A DNA stretch of 64,000 nucleotides from Amycolatopsis sp. A133 (GCF_031082405.1 NZ_JAVHJU010000076.1:248001-312000); one strand, 5' to 3'; counted from the stretch's first letter, positions 16,931-25,638 are shown. Notes: a model not told the origin generated them from the sequence alone. Made by a program: numbers and translations.

Positions 16931-17551
16931 TCAGATGACCCCGGCCTGCACCGCGTAGGCCACCGCGTGCGGCCGGTTGCGCAGGTTGAGCCGGCTGGTC
17001 AGCTCGTAGATCACGTTTTTCACGGTGCGCTCGGAATAACAGAGCCGCCCGGCGATTTCGCCGGTGTCCAGCCCGTCCGCCATGAGCCGGAGCACGTCCA
17101 CTTCACGCGCGGTCAGCCCCGCCGCGCCCAAGCCGCGGGGGGTGAGCACCTCGTGCTGCAGCCGCCGGACGCTGTCGAGCAGCCGGCCCAGCAGGTCCGG
17201 TGGCAGCACCCCGCGGCCGGACGCGGCGGCGATCACGGCTTCGACGAGCGCCTCCCCCGTGGTCCGGCTGCGCGGCAGCACCACCACGACCCGGCACTCG
17301 ACCGCGTTCAGCACGTCGTTGTCGCGCAGCTCGTCGATCAGCAGCACCTTCGGCACCGCGGCCTGGCTCTCCGCGCGCAGTTCGGCGGCGACCTGCGGTG
17401 TCATCCGCTCGGCCTGGACCACCAGCACGTCCCGCTCGGTCAGCTCGGCGCGCTCGACGACGCGGACCTGCCCGCACGTGCGCAGGTAGCTGGTCAGTCC
17501 CAGCTGCGTGATCGAGTCGGCCGCCTGGACCCCCACTCGCACCGGTTCCAC
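16931..17551 (-). CDS. Orphan LuxR-type regulator with a pseudo-receiver domain
   Basis: 206 aa; the GTG at 17551 follows GGAGG at good spacing. Residues 1-125 have the alternating strands and helices of a response-regulator receiver (VRVGVQ, RDVLVVQAER, VPKVLLIDE, CRVVVVLPRS). The strand that should carry the phospho-aspartate reads VLVVQAE, without Asp. The LuxR helix-turn-helix (about 142-200) is clear: GLTAREVDVLRLMADGLDTG, then SERTVKNVIYELTSRLNLRN. No histidine kinase is adjacent. It ends in AVAYAVQAGVI, nearly the same as two other regulators in the window. It probably works without phosphorylation (inference). Confidence 0.88.
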   Translation of the reverse strand: MEPVRVGVQAADSITQLGLTSYLRTCGQVRVVERAELTERDVLVVQAERMTPQVAAELRAESQAAVPKVLLIDELRDNDVLNAVECRVVVVLPRSRTTGEALVEAVIAAASGRGVLPPDLLGRLLDSVRRLQHEVLTPRGLGAAGLTAREVDVLRLMADGLDTGEIAGRLCYSERTVKNVIYELTSRLNLRNRPHAVAYAVQAGVI

Positions 17552-17590
17552 TTCGGACCTCCACGATCGGCGACGACCCGGCGGGTCGTC

Positions 17591-17622
17591 GGTTCTGCGG
17601 TTCTGCGGTTCTGCGGTTCTGC
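17591..17622. repeat. Four tandem copies of GGTTCTGC
   Basis: The octamer GGTTCTGC is repeated four times without interruption in the 104-bp gap between two LuxR-type regulator genes, 40 bp upstream of the GTG at 17551 on the transcribed side. It may be slippage-prone or a binding array. Confidence 0.9.
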
Positions 17623-17655
17623 CTGGTTCGCCGCCACGGGGGCGGCCGCGATCGG

Positions 17656-18285
17656 TCAGATCACGCCGGCGCGCATGGCGTAGGCGACGGCGTGGGAACG
17701 GGAGTTCAGCCGGAGCCGGGCCATCATGCCGTAGAGCACGTTCTTGACGGTGCCCTCGGAGTAGGTGAGCCGATCGGCGATCTCGTCGGTCTGGTAGCCC
17801 TCGGCGATCAGCTGGAGGACATCGCGCTCGCGGGTCTCGATCCCCGACAGCGTCAGGCCCGCCGGGGCGAGCACCTGCGAACGCAGCTGGCTGATCTGGT
17901 CCAGCAGCACGCCTTGCAGCCGGTACGGCATGAGGGCGGCGCCCCGGCTCACCGCGGTGATCGCGGTCGCCAGCGTCCCCTCCTTGAGCTCGCGGCGCGT
18001 CAGCAGCGCCGAGGCCCCGCACTCGACGACGGGCAGGAGGTCCTCGGCCCGGAACCGCTCGGCCACCAGCACGGCGCGCGGCCCCGTGCCACCGGCGCGG
18101 AAGCGGCGGAGGCGGGCGAACGCGCTCGTGCCGACGGCCCCGTCCACGACCACCACCAGCACGTCCGGCGGGCGCTCCGGGTCCTCCGGCACGAGCCGGA
18201 GCTTCTCGTGCCCGCGCAGCATGGCTTCGACGCCCGCCGCGCTGATCTCGTCGGTCGCGTGCACCAGGACCTCGACCACACCCAC
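17656..18285 (-). CDS. Orphan LuxR-type response regulator
   Basis: About 209 aa from the GTG at 18285 (AAGGGAGC upstream); an ATG at 18345 would add 20 residues. The N-terminal receiver-like domain keeps an Asp at the end of its third strand (DVLVVVVDGAVG), so phosphorylation is possible here. The LuxR helix-turn-helix is at the C-terminus: ETRERDVLQLIAEGYQTDEI, then SEGTVKNVLYGMMARLRLN. It is a paralogue of the regulators at 16931-17551 and 36347-36970 and shares their AVAYAMRAGVI end. No partner kinase is adjacent, apart from the conservon kinase 2.3 kb away. Confidence 0.88.
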   Translation of the reverse strand: MGVVEVLVHATDEISAAGVEAMLRGHEKLRLVPEDPERPPDVLVVVVDGAVGTSAFARLRRFRAGGTGPRAVLVAERFRAEDLLPVVECGASALLTRRELKEGTLATAITAVSRGAALMPYRLQGVLLDQISQLRSQVLAPAGLTLSGIETRERDVLQLIAEGYQTDEIADRLTYSEGTVKNVLYGMMARLRLNSRSHAVAYAMRAGVI

Positions 18286-18401
18286 GCCACCGCTCCCTTC
18301 GGACTGTTCCGGCTTCGGCACCGAGCGTGGCCGGTACTCCTTCACAAACCCTCTATTCGCCGCAACGAACCCCGTCGCCGCTGGTCGAAGCGGTGAAGGT
18401 C

Positions 18402-18427
18402 TGTTTTGAACAGTTCAGTTCAAAACA
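18402..18427. terminator. AT-rich perfect palindrome between peroxiredoxin and LuxR-type genes
   Basis: TGTTTTGAAC and GTTCAAAACA form a perfect 10-bp inverted repeat with a 6-nt spacer. It lies 65 bp after the peroxiredoxin stop and about 117 bp before the start of the next minus-strand gene. It could be the operon terminator or an operator for that regulator; the low GC content favours a functional site. Confidence 0.6.
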
Positions 18428-18491
18428 ACGGCAGGCCGGTGGCGGGGGGTGGCGGGCCGGCCGTGCGGCGCAAGCCCGCCGCACGGCCGCC

Positions 18492-19025
18492 TCAGGATTC
18501 GCCGGGAACCGTGATCCAGCTGCCCGGCGCCTCGGGGATGGCGATGCCGGACAGGTTCCGGGGACCGAGGAGCGTGGCCACCTTGTCCTTCCACTCGCCC
18601 TGGTCGCGCGCGGCGTCCTCCTGCTGCACCTGCGCGAAGCGGAGGATGCCCTCGGTGTCGATCAGGAAGGTGCCCCGCCGGGCGACGCCGGCGGCGTCGT
18701 CGAAGGTGCCGTAGGTGGTCGCGACCTCGCCGTGCGGCCAGAAGTCGGACAGCAGGGGGAACGGGTACCCCTGCTGCTCGGCCCACGCCTTGAGGCAGAA
18801 CGGGGAGTCCACCGACACCCCGATCACCTGGACGTCGTAGCGGTGGTAGAGCTCCATCTCGTCCCGCAGCTGGCACAGCTCACCCCGGCAGATCGGGGTG
18901 AACGCGCGCGGGTAGTAGACGAGCAGAACGTTCTTGTCCCCCGCGAAGGAGGACAGCGTGACGGGCTCCAGCTGGTTGCTGTCGAGCGTGAAATCCGGAG
19001 CTCGGGTGCCGATCCTGATTCCCAC
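18492..19025 (-). CDS. Peroxiredoxin (AhpC/TSA, AhpE-like)
   Basis: A 177-aa thioredoxin-fold peroxidase. The peroxidatic Cys46 lies in YYPRAFTPICRGELC, the P-x-x-x-T-x-x-C motif, with a second Cys at 51. GVSVDSPFCLKAWAEQ and FLIDTEGILRF are family strands. It reduces hydrogen peroxide and organic peroxides in the cytoplasm, with thioredoxin as a usual electron donor. The GTG at 19025 has AAAGG upstream. It directly follows a thioredoxin gene (33 bp gap), so enzyme and reductant are made together at the end of the conservon run. Confidence 0.93.
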   Translation of the reverse strand: MGIRIGTRAPDFTLDSNQLEPVTLSSFAGDKNVLLVYYPRAFTPICRGELCQLRDEMELYHRYDVQVIGVSVDSPFCLKAWAEQQGYPFPLLSDFWPHGEVATTYGTFDDAAGVARRGTFLIDTEGILRFAQVQQEDAARDQGEWKDKVATLLGPRNLSGIAIPEAPGSWITVPGES

Positions 19026-19057
19026 TGGCGTCGCCTTTCCCCACCCGTGGCGGGCTG

Positions 19058-19444
19058 CTATTCCGCCGCGTCGGCGGCGGCCATGGACTTGCGGACCGCT
19101 TCGACGTCGACCGCGCGGGCCTGGCGGATGACGTCGTTCAGCGTTTCTTCGCTCAGCGAACCCTCGTGCGTGAAGATGAGGGCGCCGCCGCGCATCACGG
19201 CGATCGTCGGGATCGACTTGACGTTGAACGCGGCGCCGAGTTCGGGCTGCGTGTCGGTGTCGAGCGAGGCGAACACGACGTCCCCGGAATTGTTTTCCGC
19301 GGTCGCGTGGAACACGCTGGTGAACGCCTTGCACGGGGTGCACCAATCCGCCGACAGGTGGATGACGATCACGCCGTCCGACTCGGTCAGCTCGGCGAAC
19401 TTGGCCACGTCGAGCGCGACGATCCCGGATTCTTCCTCGGCCAT
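19058..19444 (-). CDS. Thioredoxin family protein
   Basis: A 128-aa thioredoxin fold with the redox centre WCTPC (Trp34, Cys35, Cys38). Thr replaces the usual Gly of CGPC, which tends to alter redox potential. The cis-proline region is SIPTIAVMRGG. It has no signal peptide and so is cytoplasmic, and a C-terminal helical extension is rich in Ala. It probably reduces the peroxiredoxin encoded just downstream. It lies 50 bp after the GTPase gene, in the same direction. Confidence 0.92.
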   Translation of the reverse strand: MAEEESGIVALDVAKFAELTESDGVIVIHLSADWCTPCKAFTSVFHATAENNSGDVVFASLDTDTQPELGAAFNVKSIPTIAVMRGGALIFTHEGSLSEETLNDVIRQARAVDVEAVRKSMAAADAAE

Positions 19445-19494
19445 CGGCCGTCCTTTCTTCGCTCAGTGGGTAGTGCGGGCGCGGATCGCACCGC

Positions 19495-20097
19495 CTACGT
19501 CATCGACGGCTGGGCGACCTGCTCGACCTTCTTCATGACGTGCTCGATCAGTCCCAGCAGGGTTTCCTTGACCTCGTCGCGCTCCCGCGCGTCGCAGCGG
19601 AAGATCGGCACGGCAGGGTCGATCGCCATGGCCCGCCGGACGTGCTCGAGCGGGTGGTGGAGGATGCCGTCGAACGTGTTCACCCCCACGACGTAGGGGA
19701 TGTTGCGGTTCTCGAAGAAGTCGATCGACGAGAACGCGTCGGCGAGCCGGCGGGTGTCGGCCAGGACGACGGCGCCGATCGAGCCGCGGACCAGGCTGTC
19801 CCACATGAACCAGAACCGCTCCTGCCCCGGGGTGCCGAACAGGTACAGCAGCAGCTCGTCGTCGAGGGCCACCCGGCCGAAGTCCATCGCGACCGTGGTC
19901 TTGCCCTTGTAGGGCAGGCGCTCGGTGTCGTCGAGCTTCCCGCTGGCCACCGTCATCATCGCCTCGGTGGTGAGCGGCTTGATGTCGGAGACCGCGCCCA
20001 CGAACGTCGTCTTCCCCACGCCGAAGCCGCCGGCCACGACGATCTTCGAGGTCGTCATGGAGTTCTTGGCGGAGCCCCCGACCCTGTGCTTGGTCAT
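19495..20097 (-). CDS. Conservon GTP-binding protein (CvnD-like)
   Basis: A 200-aa small GTPase of the conservon type. The P-loop is GGFGVGKTT (23-31), the switch-II region is LFGTPGQERFWFMWDSLVRG and the base-recognition motif is VGVNTFD. These proteins work with a roadblock protein, a DUF742 protein and a kinase as a membrane-associated, G-protein-like switch in actinomycetes. The ATG at 20097 follows AAAGGGA; an internal Met14 gives the more usual CvnD N-terminus. It lies 25 bp after the roadblock gene. Confidence 0.93.
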   Translation of the reverse strand: MTKHRVGGSAKNSMTTSKIVVAGGFGVGKTTFVGAVSDIKPLTTEAMMTVASGKLDDTERLPYKGKTTVAMDFGRVALDDELLLYLFGTPGQERFWFMWDSLVRGSIGAVVLADTRRLADAFSSIDFFENRNIPYVVGVNTFDGILHHPLEHVRRAMAIDPAVPIFRCDARERDEVKETLLGLIEHVMKKVEQVAQPSMT

Positions 20098-20122
20098 CTG
20101 AGTCCCTTTCCGATGCAGGAAG

Positions 20123-20566
20123 CTAGTTCGCCCGGGTACCGGCGGCGGCCGTGGTGGGCTCCGCTTCGTTCGTCCGCAGCTCCGGGGTCAGCATGTGACC
20201 GAACCGGTCCACCAGCAGCGCCATCTCGTAGGCGATCTGGCCGATGTCGTAGCCGGGGTCGGCGAGGATCGACAGGCACGAGCCGTCGCTGATCGCCATC
20301 AGCAGCATGGTGCCCGCGTCCATCTCCACGATGGTTTCGTTGACGTTGCCCGCCTCGAAGCAGCGAGCCGCGCCCTCGGTCAGGCTCACCAAGCCGCAGG
20401 CGACCGCCGCGAGCTGGTCGGCCCGGTCTTCCGGGAGTGTGCTCGACGACGCGATGAGCAGGCCGTCCGAAGACACCGCGACACCGTGCGCGACGCCGGG
20501 CACGCGCTCCACGAAGTCGTTGATGAGCCACGCGTACTCGTTCAGGGACTCGTCGTTTTCGACCAT
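20123..20566 (-). CDS. Roadblock/LC7 domain protein (CvnB-like)
   Basis: A 147-aa single-domain roadblock/LC7 protein: helix LINDFVERVPGVAHGVAVSS, then DGLLIASSSTLPEDRADQLA, then central strands NVNETIVEMDAGTMLLMAIS. It acts as a scaffold or GTPase-activating partner for the GTPase encoded next. The ATG at 20566 has GGAGAG upstream. It is 23 bp from the kinase gene, so the two are in one unit. Confidence 0.93.
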   Translation of the reverse strand: MVENDESLNEYAWLINDFVERVPGVAHGVAVSSDGLLIASSSTLPEDRADQLAAVACGLVSLTEGAARCFEAGNVNETIVEMDAGTMLLMAISDGSCLSILADPGYDIGQIAYEMALLVDRFGHMLTPELRTNEAEPTTAAAGTRAN

Positions 20567-20589
20567 GACAGCTCTCCGTTCAGCAATTG

Positions 20590-22446
20590 CTATTTTTCGA
20601 TTTCGAGAATGGTCCAGCCACCGGTGTGCCCGGTCCCGCGGAGGCGGGCCTCCTGCTCCTTGGCCTTCTGCACGCCCTGCTGGTAGCTGGACAGCCGGCG
20701 CCGGGTGTGCGTCGCGTCGCGTTCGATCGGTTTCGGCGTCCGGGCCGGCTCCGCCGCCGCACCGGCGTCCGCGCGGCCGGCGAACAGGTGCTCGCCCTTC
20801 TTGCGCAGCGGCAGACCGTCCTCGGTGTAGGTGTAGTCCTGCTCGTGCTGCGACTTCTCCACCATTTCCCACGCCCGGTCCGCCGTCGATCGCCAGTTCT
20901 GCGCCGTCCCGTCGTCCGCCGTCCCGGAACCGCCGGCCGGCCCTTTCTCCCGCAGCCGCGTCCGGCTGCGCGCCTCGAACCAGCGCGACGCCGTGCGCGG
21001 CGCCGACGGCGGTGTGGTGCCCGCCGGCGCGGCGGGCCGGTTGGGCACCCGGGTCGGCAGCTCGCCGGGCACGTCGGAATGGGCCTGGGCCACGAGGTCG
21101 GTGGAGCTCAGCCCGGTCCCCGGCCGGCGCGGGGCGCTGCCCTTCTTCCGCTCGTGCCACGCCGAGGGCCGCCGCGCCTGCGCGCCTTCGGCGGCCGGCG
21201 CGTCCTGGCGCCGCACCGTGGTGGTCACCGGGACCACCGGGTGGCCGCGCCCGGTGAGGCGCGACGAGCCGCCGGCGGGAGCGGGCCGGGACCCGGACCG
21301 CCGGAGGCCGCCTGCCGGGTTGCGGCCGACGTCGCCGGGCAGGGTGGCGCGGACCGCGTCTTCGTTCACCAGCGCCGAACTCGGCACGGAGACCAGGGCC
21401 GAGACCCCTTCGACGTCGTCACCGCCGAACAGCTCGACGCGGAACCCGTGGCGGCCGGCGAGCCGCCCGACCACGAGCAGCCCGAGCCGGCGCGACCGGG
21501 CGATCTCCGCGGACCCGAGCTTCCGCAGCTGCTCGTTCGTGTCGCGGATGTCGTCGTCGGACATCCCGATGCCGTTGTCGATCACCCCGATCGACAGGCC
21601 GTGGTGGCGGGCCAGTTCCGCCTTGACGGTGACCGGCTTGTCCGGCGGCGAGAACGACGTCGCGTTGTCGAGCAGCTCGGCCACGATGCGGATGAGGTCA
21701 CCCGCCGCCGTGTTCGACACCCGGACCGACGGCGTGGAGAGCAACCGGACCCGCTGGTAGCTGTCGATCTCGGAGATCGAAGCCCGCAGCAGGTCCTCGA
21801 CCGGCACCGGCTCCTTCGTCTTGCGCACCAGTTCGGTGCCCGAGAGCACGAGGATGTTCTCGTTGTTCCGGCGCATCCGCATGACGAGGTGGTCGAGCTG
21901 GTAGAAGCGGTTGAGGTCCGAAGGGGACCGGTTGTCGCGTTCGAGCCCCTCGATGATCTGCAGCTGGCGCAGCAGCAGGGTCTGGGTGCGGCGGAACATG
22001 TTCACGAACACCTCCGCGTAGCCGGCGCGGATTTCGGCGTGGTCCTGGGCCAGCCGGACGGCGTCGGTGCAGACCCGCTCGACGTTGGCGGCCAGGCCGG
22101 CCAGCCGCTCGTCCAGCACGGCGGGCAGCCGCAGCCCGCTGCCGTCGGCGTCCCGGCCCGCCACGACGTCCGCGACGAGTTCCGGCAGCTGCTGCCGCCC
22201 GAGCAGGTCGAGCTCCCGGTTCAGGTTCTCCAGTTCTTCGCGCCGCCGTCGCGCTTCCGAGAAGACCAGCGCACCGGCCACCAGCGCCCCGGCCGCGAGC
22301 ACCAGACCGGCCACCCGCGGCCACCAGGCCGGCCACACCAGGCTGACCGCGACGAAGGCCGCCGAGGCGGCCAGCGCCGTGCAGAGGACGGCGAACCGCG
22401 CCAGCAACGGCTCGGGGCCGCGTCTCCGTATCGCATCGGTGTTCAT
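20590..22446 (-). CDS. Conservon sensor histidine kinase (CvnA-like)
   Basis: A 618-aa membrane kinase. Two N-terminal membrane helices (about 15-37 and 43-63) flank only a short periplasmic turn, so there is no large extracellular sensor. A coiled region leads to the H-box QLDHLVMRMRRNNENILVLS. The ATPase domain has the N-box ELLDNATSFSPPD and the G1-box VIDNGIGMSDDDI. The last 230 residues are Pro/Arg-rich and disordered. The start has GGAGG at good spacing. In described conservons this gene comes first; here the DUF742 gene precedes it. Confidence 0.93.
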   Translation of the reverse strand: MNTDAIRRRGPEPLLARFAVLCTALAASAAFVAVSLVWPAWWPRVAGLVLAAGALVAGALVFSEARRRREELENLNRELDLLGRQQLPELVADVVAGRDADGSGLRLPAVLDERLAGLAANVERVCTDAVRLAQDHAEIRAGYAEVFVNMFRRTQTLLLRQLQIIEGLERDNRSPSDLNRFYQLDHLVMRMRRNNENILVLSGTELVRKTKEPVPVEDLLRASISEIDSYQRVRLLSTPSVRVSNTAAGDLIRIVAELLDNATSFSPPDKPVTVKAELARHHGLSIGVIDNGIGMSDDDIRDTNEQLRKLGSAEIARSRRLGLLVVGRLAGRHGFRVELFGGDDVEGVSALVSVPSSALVNEDAVRATLPGDVGRNPAGGLRRSGSRPAPAGGSSRLTGRGHPVVPVTTTVRRQDAPAAEGAQARRPSAWHERKKGSAPRRPGTGLSSTDLVAQAHSDVPGELPTRVPNRPAAPAGTTPPSAPRTASRWFEARSRTRLREKGPAGGSGTADDGTAQNWRSTADRAWEMVEKSQHEQDYTYTEDGLPLRKKGEHLFAGRADAGAAAEPARTPKPIERDATHTRRRLSSYQQGVQKAKEQEARLRGTGHTGGWTILEIEK

Positions 22447-22470
22447 CGTTCCTCCGTCGGAAAGGGCGGG

Positions 22471-23136
22471 TCAGGACAGCCGGGACAGTCCTCTGTGGAC
22501 CCGCCGGAGTAGTTCGAGGGACGGCAGGCCGTCCACGGTGGGCGGCGCGGTGCTGTGCACGCGGAGGAACCCCCGCTCGATCCCCTCGCCGATGATCAGC
22601 TGGGTCAGGTCGATCGGTGCCCCGATCGCCACCGCGATCTCCGCGACCGACTGCGGCACCGCGCAGGTCCGGTACACCCGCCGCTGGTCGGCGCTGAGCG
22701 ACTTCAGCGGCAGCGTGGCGTACGGCTGCACCGTCTCGATCATCGTCTCCAGCCCCAGGTCGGCTCCGGCCTTGGCCGGCCTGCCGGCCCCCAGGTACGG
22801 GCGGACCAGCGCGGAGGGGTCCACCTCGAGCGTGAAGTCGGCCTCCGCCCCGTCCTCGCCGGGCGGCGAGATCCGGCACACCTCCCGGATCTCGAACTCC
22901 TCCGCCGGCTCCTCGGGCAGGTGGATGGGCACGACCGCGGTCATCACCTCCACCACGATCGGCCGCTTGCCGCCGGCCCCCGGTTCGTCCGACGCGCCGC
23001 GGTCGCGGAAGTCGTGGTCGGCCCACTCGCCGTAGTCCGACCAGCCGCCGAAGCGCACCGGCTCCCCCGCGGCCGGGAGCCGCCCGGGTGATCTCCCCGC
23101 CGCCGCGGCCGCCACCGCCCGGTCCTCCCCCGTCAT
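22471..23136 (-). CDS. DUF742 protein (CvnC-like)
   Basis: A 221-aa protein. The C-terminal half is DUF742: SALVRPYLGAGRPAKAG, then LKSLSADQRRVYRTC and VAEIAVAIGAPIDLTQLIIG, a winged-helix-like pattern, then LRRVHRGLSRL. The first 100 residues are acidic and unordered. DUF742 proteins are a fixed part of conservons. The ATG overlaps the stop of the preceding small membrane protein gene (ATGA). The order C-A-B-D differs from the usual A-B-C-D. Confidence 0.9.
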   Translation of the reverse strand: MTGEDRAVAAAAAGRSPGRLPAAGEPVRFGGWSDYGEWADHDFRDRGASDEPGAGGKRPIVVEVMTAVVPIHLPEEPAEEFEIREVCRISPPGEDGAEADFTLEVDPSALVRPYLGAGRPAKAGADLGLETMIETVQPYATLPLKSLSADQRRVYRTCAVPQSVAEIAVAIGAPIDLTQLIIGEGIERGFLRVHSTAPPTVDGLPSLELLRRVHRGLSRLS

Positions 23137-23492
23137 CGGCCCGCCACCGGTTCTCCCGTCGACGGCGCCACGCCGGCCGACGGGTCGTGCCCGCCGGAGG
23201 AGCCCATCTCCATGCCGCTCATCGGTTCCGGCGCCGGCGCCGGGCCGCTCGAGGGCGGCGGCGCGGCCGACCACGCGGTGGCGAAGTCCTTCTCCGGCAC
23301 CGGCGCGCTGATCGTCCGCGGCGTTTCGCGGTAGGGCAGCGGGACGACGACGGAGCGGTAGTCCGGGGAATCGGCGGTCATGATGGACAACCCCGTGGTG
23401 AGCGAGGAGAAGTTCGGTGACTGCTGGATGGCGAGCGCGGCCGCGGCGGCCAGCGCGACGAGGGAGAAGATCCCCAAGACGTTGGGTCGCAT
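23133..23492 (-). CDS. Small membrane-anchored protein of unknown function
   Basis: 119 aa; the ATG has AAAGGAC upstream. One N-terminal membrane helix (VLGIFSLVALAAAAALAI) is followed by a polar extracytoplasmic stretch (YRSVVVPLPYRETPRTI) and a Pro/Ser/Met-rich tail with MSGMEMGSS. No family was recognised. It is translationally coupled to DUF742 (ATGA), so it may be a sensor or anchor for the conservon, whose kinase lacks an extracellular domain. The Met- and His-containing tail could bind metal; this is speculation. Confidence 0.75.
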   Translation of the reverse strand: MRPNVLGIFSLVALAAAAALAIQQSPNFSSLTTGLSIMTADSPDYRSVVVPLPYRETPRTISAPVPEKDFATAWSAAPPPSSGPAPAPEPMSGMEMGSSGGHDPSAGVAPSTGEPVAGR

Positions 23493-23525
23493 GCAGTCGT
23501 CCTTTCGGCTTCGGCTTCGGTCGGG

Positions 23526-24797
23526 CTAGACGCGGAGGAACTCGGGCCGCGGGTCCGGCTTCGGTTTCGGGGTCACGGGTCCGGGTGCCGCCGGTACCGG
23601 CGGGGCCGCCGCGCCCAGCGGCGCCTTGTCCGTGAAGGTCTTGGCGTAGTTGAGCACCGCCGCCGAGTTGTCGAAGCCGATCACCCCGACCAGGGTGTCG
23701 TCGCGGTAGTAGCCGGTCAGCGAGTGGCCGCCCGGGGTCGTGGGGTCCATCGGCTCCCGCTTGCTCCCGACGGCGGGCATGCCCGCCGCCTGGATGCGCA
23801 GCCCGTGCTGCTCGGACCAGAACCGCGGCACCGGCGTGAACGGCGTGGCCGAACCGCGCCCGCTCAGCAGGTTCTCCGCCGCCGCCCGGCCCATCTCGAT
23901 CGCGTTCGTCCAGTGCTCGACGCGCCGCGGCTTCGTGTCGAACCGCAGGTTCGGCCAGCTGGCGACGTCGCCGGCGGCGACCACGTCCTCCAGCCCGGCC
24001 ACGTGGCAGGTCGCTTCGCACACGACGCCGTTGTCCAGCACGGCCCCCGAGTCGCGCAGCCACGAGACCGCGGGCACCGAGCCGGCCGCGGCGACCACAA
24101 AAGCCGCGTCCAGCTGCCGTCCGTTGGACAGCCGCAGCTGCACCTTCGACCCGCCGGCCGCCCACTGCTCGACCCGCGTGCCCAGCTGCAGCTGGACGCG
24201 GTGGCGGCGGTGCAGCTCGGTCAGCCGCTGCGCGTGCCCGGCGTCGAGCAGGTTTCCCATCAACAGCTTGGAAGTGCCGATGAGCACGACGCTGTGGCCG
24301 AGGGAGCGGATGCTGGAGGCGGCCTCGCAGCCGATGAACCCGGTGCCGACCACCGCGATCGGGTCGCGGGCGCCGGTGAGGGCCTGGCGCAGGCGTTTGC
24401 TGTCGGCGATGGTGCGCAGCACCGCAACGCGGGAACCGGCTCGCATCGCGCCGGGCAGCCGGCGGGCTTCGACGCCGCTGGCGATGATCAGCCCGTCGTA
24501 CTCGAGCTCTTCACCGCCGGGCAGGTGCACCACGCGCCGCTGCGGGTCCAGCTGGGACACCACGGTGTTCAGCCGCCACAGGGCGTCGAGGTCGTGGGTC
24601 GGCGCGGTGATGACCTCCTTGAGGCCGAGCTCGCCGGTCAGGAACTGCTTGGTCAGCGCCGGCCGGTAGACCGGCATCGTCGACTCCGCGCCGACGATGA
24701 CGATCTCCCCGTCGAACCCCAGTTCGCGCAGCCGCTCGGCGGCGCACATGCCGGCCAGCCCGGCTCCGACGATCACGATGCGGGGCAGCTCACTCAC
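23526..24797 (-). CDS. FAD-dependent NAD(P)H-ferredoxin reductase-type oxidoreductase
   Basis: A 423-aa pyridine nucleotide-disulphide oxidoreductase of the ferredoxin/rubredoxin reductase type. The FAD Rossmann motif is GAGLAGMCAAE at the N-terminus, the NAD(P) motif is VVGTGFIGCEAAS near residue 150, and the second FAD segment is VVAAGDVASWPN. The C-terminal domain ends in a Pro/Lys tail. It would pass electrons from NAD(P)H to the 3Fe-4S ferredoxin domain encoded just upstream; the two genes overlap by 8 bp. The start is GTG. Confidence 0.92.
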   Translation of the reverse strand: MSELPRIVIVGAGLAGMCAAERLRELGFDGEIVIVGAESTMPVYRPALTKQFLTGELGLKEVITAPTHDLDALWRLNTVVSQLDPQRRVVHLPGGEELEYDGLIIASGVEARRLPGAMRAGSRVAVLRTIADSKRLRQALTGARDPIAVVGTGFIGCEAASSIRSLGHSVVLIGTSKLLMGNLLDAGHAQRLTELHRRHRVQLQLGTRVEQWAAGGSKVQLRLSNGRQLDAAFVVAAAGSVPAVSWLRDSGAVLDNGVVCEATCHVAGLEDVVAAGDVASWPNLRFDTKPRRVEHWTNAIEMGRAAAENLLSGRGSATPFTPVPRFWSEQHGLRIQAAGMPAVGSKREPMDPTTPGGHSLTGYYRDDTLVGVIGFDNSAAVLNYAKTFTDKAPLGAAAPPVPAAPGPVTPKPKPDPRPEFLRV

Positions 24798-25638
24798 GGT
24801 GGTTCGTCCCTTCCAGTTGGATGGCCCGCATCGGGCACGCCCGGGCCGCGGAGATGACGTCGAGGTTCCGCGCCAGCTCGGGCTGCTGCCGGTAGGCGAG
24901 CCTGCCGTCCTCGCGCAGCTGGAAGACGTCCGGCGCCTCCGCCTGGCAGAAGCCGTAGCGGTGGCAGCGCTGGTTGTCGACGCTGATCTTCAGCGGCGCC
25001 GACTTGCCCACCTGCTTCGGCGCGACGGTGGCCGCGTCGCCGATCAGGCCGATCTTCACCAGCACGGGCACCGGCAGGAACCGGGCCGTGGTCAGGGCGA
25101 TCACCGGGGCCAGGACGGTGATCCCGGCCAGCCACACCAGCTGGAAGTTGCCGTTGGCCCACGCGCCCCACCAGGAGTGCGCCACCCCGAGGGCGATGGC
25201 CGCGTACGCGGTCTGGTGGAGGCGCAGCCAGTTGCGGTAGCGGATGAACCGGTGCATCCCCGCGGTGACGACGATGGCCACCATCAGCTCGAAGGACAGG
25301 ATGCCGATGCCGTGGCGGACGTAGCCGTTGAGGAACGGGATAAGCACCTGGGTGCCCACGACGACCTGCTCGTCGAGGAAGAGCATGCCGAACCCGTGCA
25401 CGGCGGCGGTGGCGAGGGTGAACGACGCCAGCATGACGTGCCCGGTGCGCAGGGCCTGGTGGCCGGTGATGCGCCGGATCCACCCGGTGGCGGTCAGGAT
25501 GCCCCAGCACAGCGTCAGGCACATGGACAGGTAGGCCAGGCGCGCGGACATCGCGACCACGGACCGCACCCCAGCGTCGTTCGAGGTGTACCCGGCGGCC
25601 AGCACCGCGTCGGGCGCGCTCGCGAAGAAACCGGTCAT
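24790..25638 (-). CDS. Membrane ferric reductase-like protein fused to a 3Fe-4S ferredoxin
   Basis: 282 aa. Residues 1-190 form about six membrane helices of the ferric reductase/cytochrome b type, with candidate haem-ligand histidines in GHVMLASF, AVHGFGM, YVRHGIGI, LRLHQTAYA and VAHSWWG. The C-terminal 70 residues are a ferredoxin with CHRYGFC (C-x5-C), APDVFQL and ARACPMRAI, the three-cysteine pattern of 3Fe-4S ferredoxins. The protein could carry electrons from the ferredoxin reductase into the membrane or across it. It overlaps both neighbours, so all three are coupled. Confidence 0.88.
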   Translation of the reverse strand: MTGFFASAPDAVLAAGYTSNDAGVRSVVAMSARLAYLSMCLTLCWGILTATGWIRRITGHQALRTGHVMLASFTLATAAVHGFGMLFLDEQVVVGTQVLIPFLNGYVRHGIGILSFELMVAIVVTAGMHRFIRYRNWLRLHQTAYAAIALGVAHSWWGAWANGNFQLVWLAGITVLAPVIALTTARFLPVPVLVKIGLIGDAATVAPKQVGKSAPLKISVDNQRCHRYGFCQAEAPDVFQLREDGRLAYRQQPELARNLDVISAARACPMRAIQLEGTNHRE

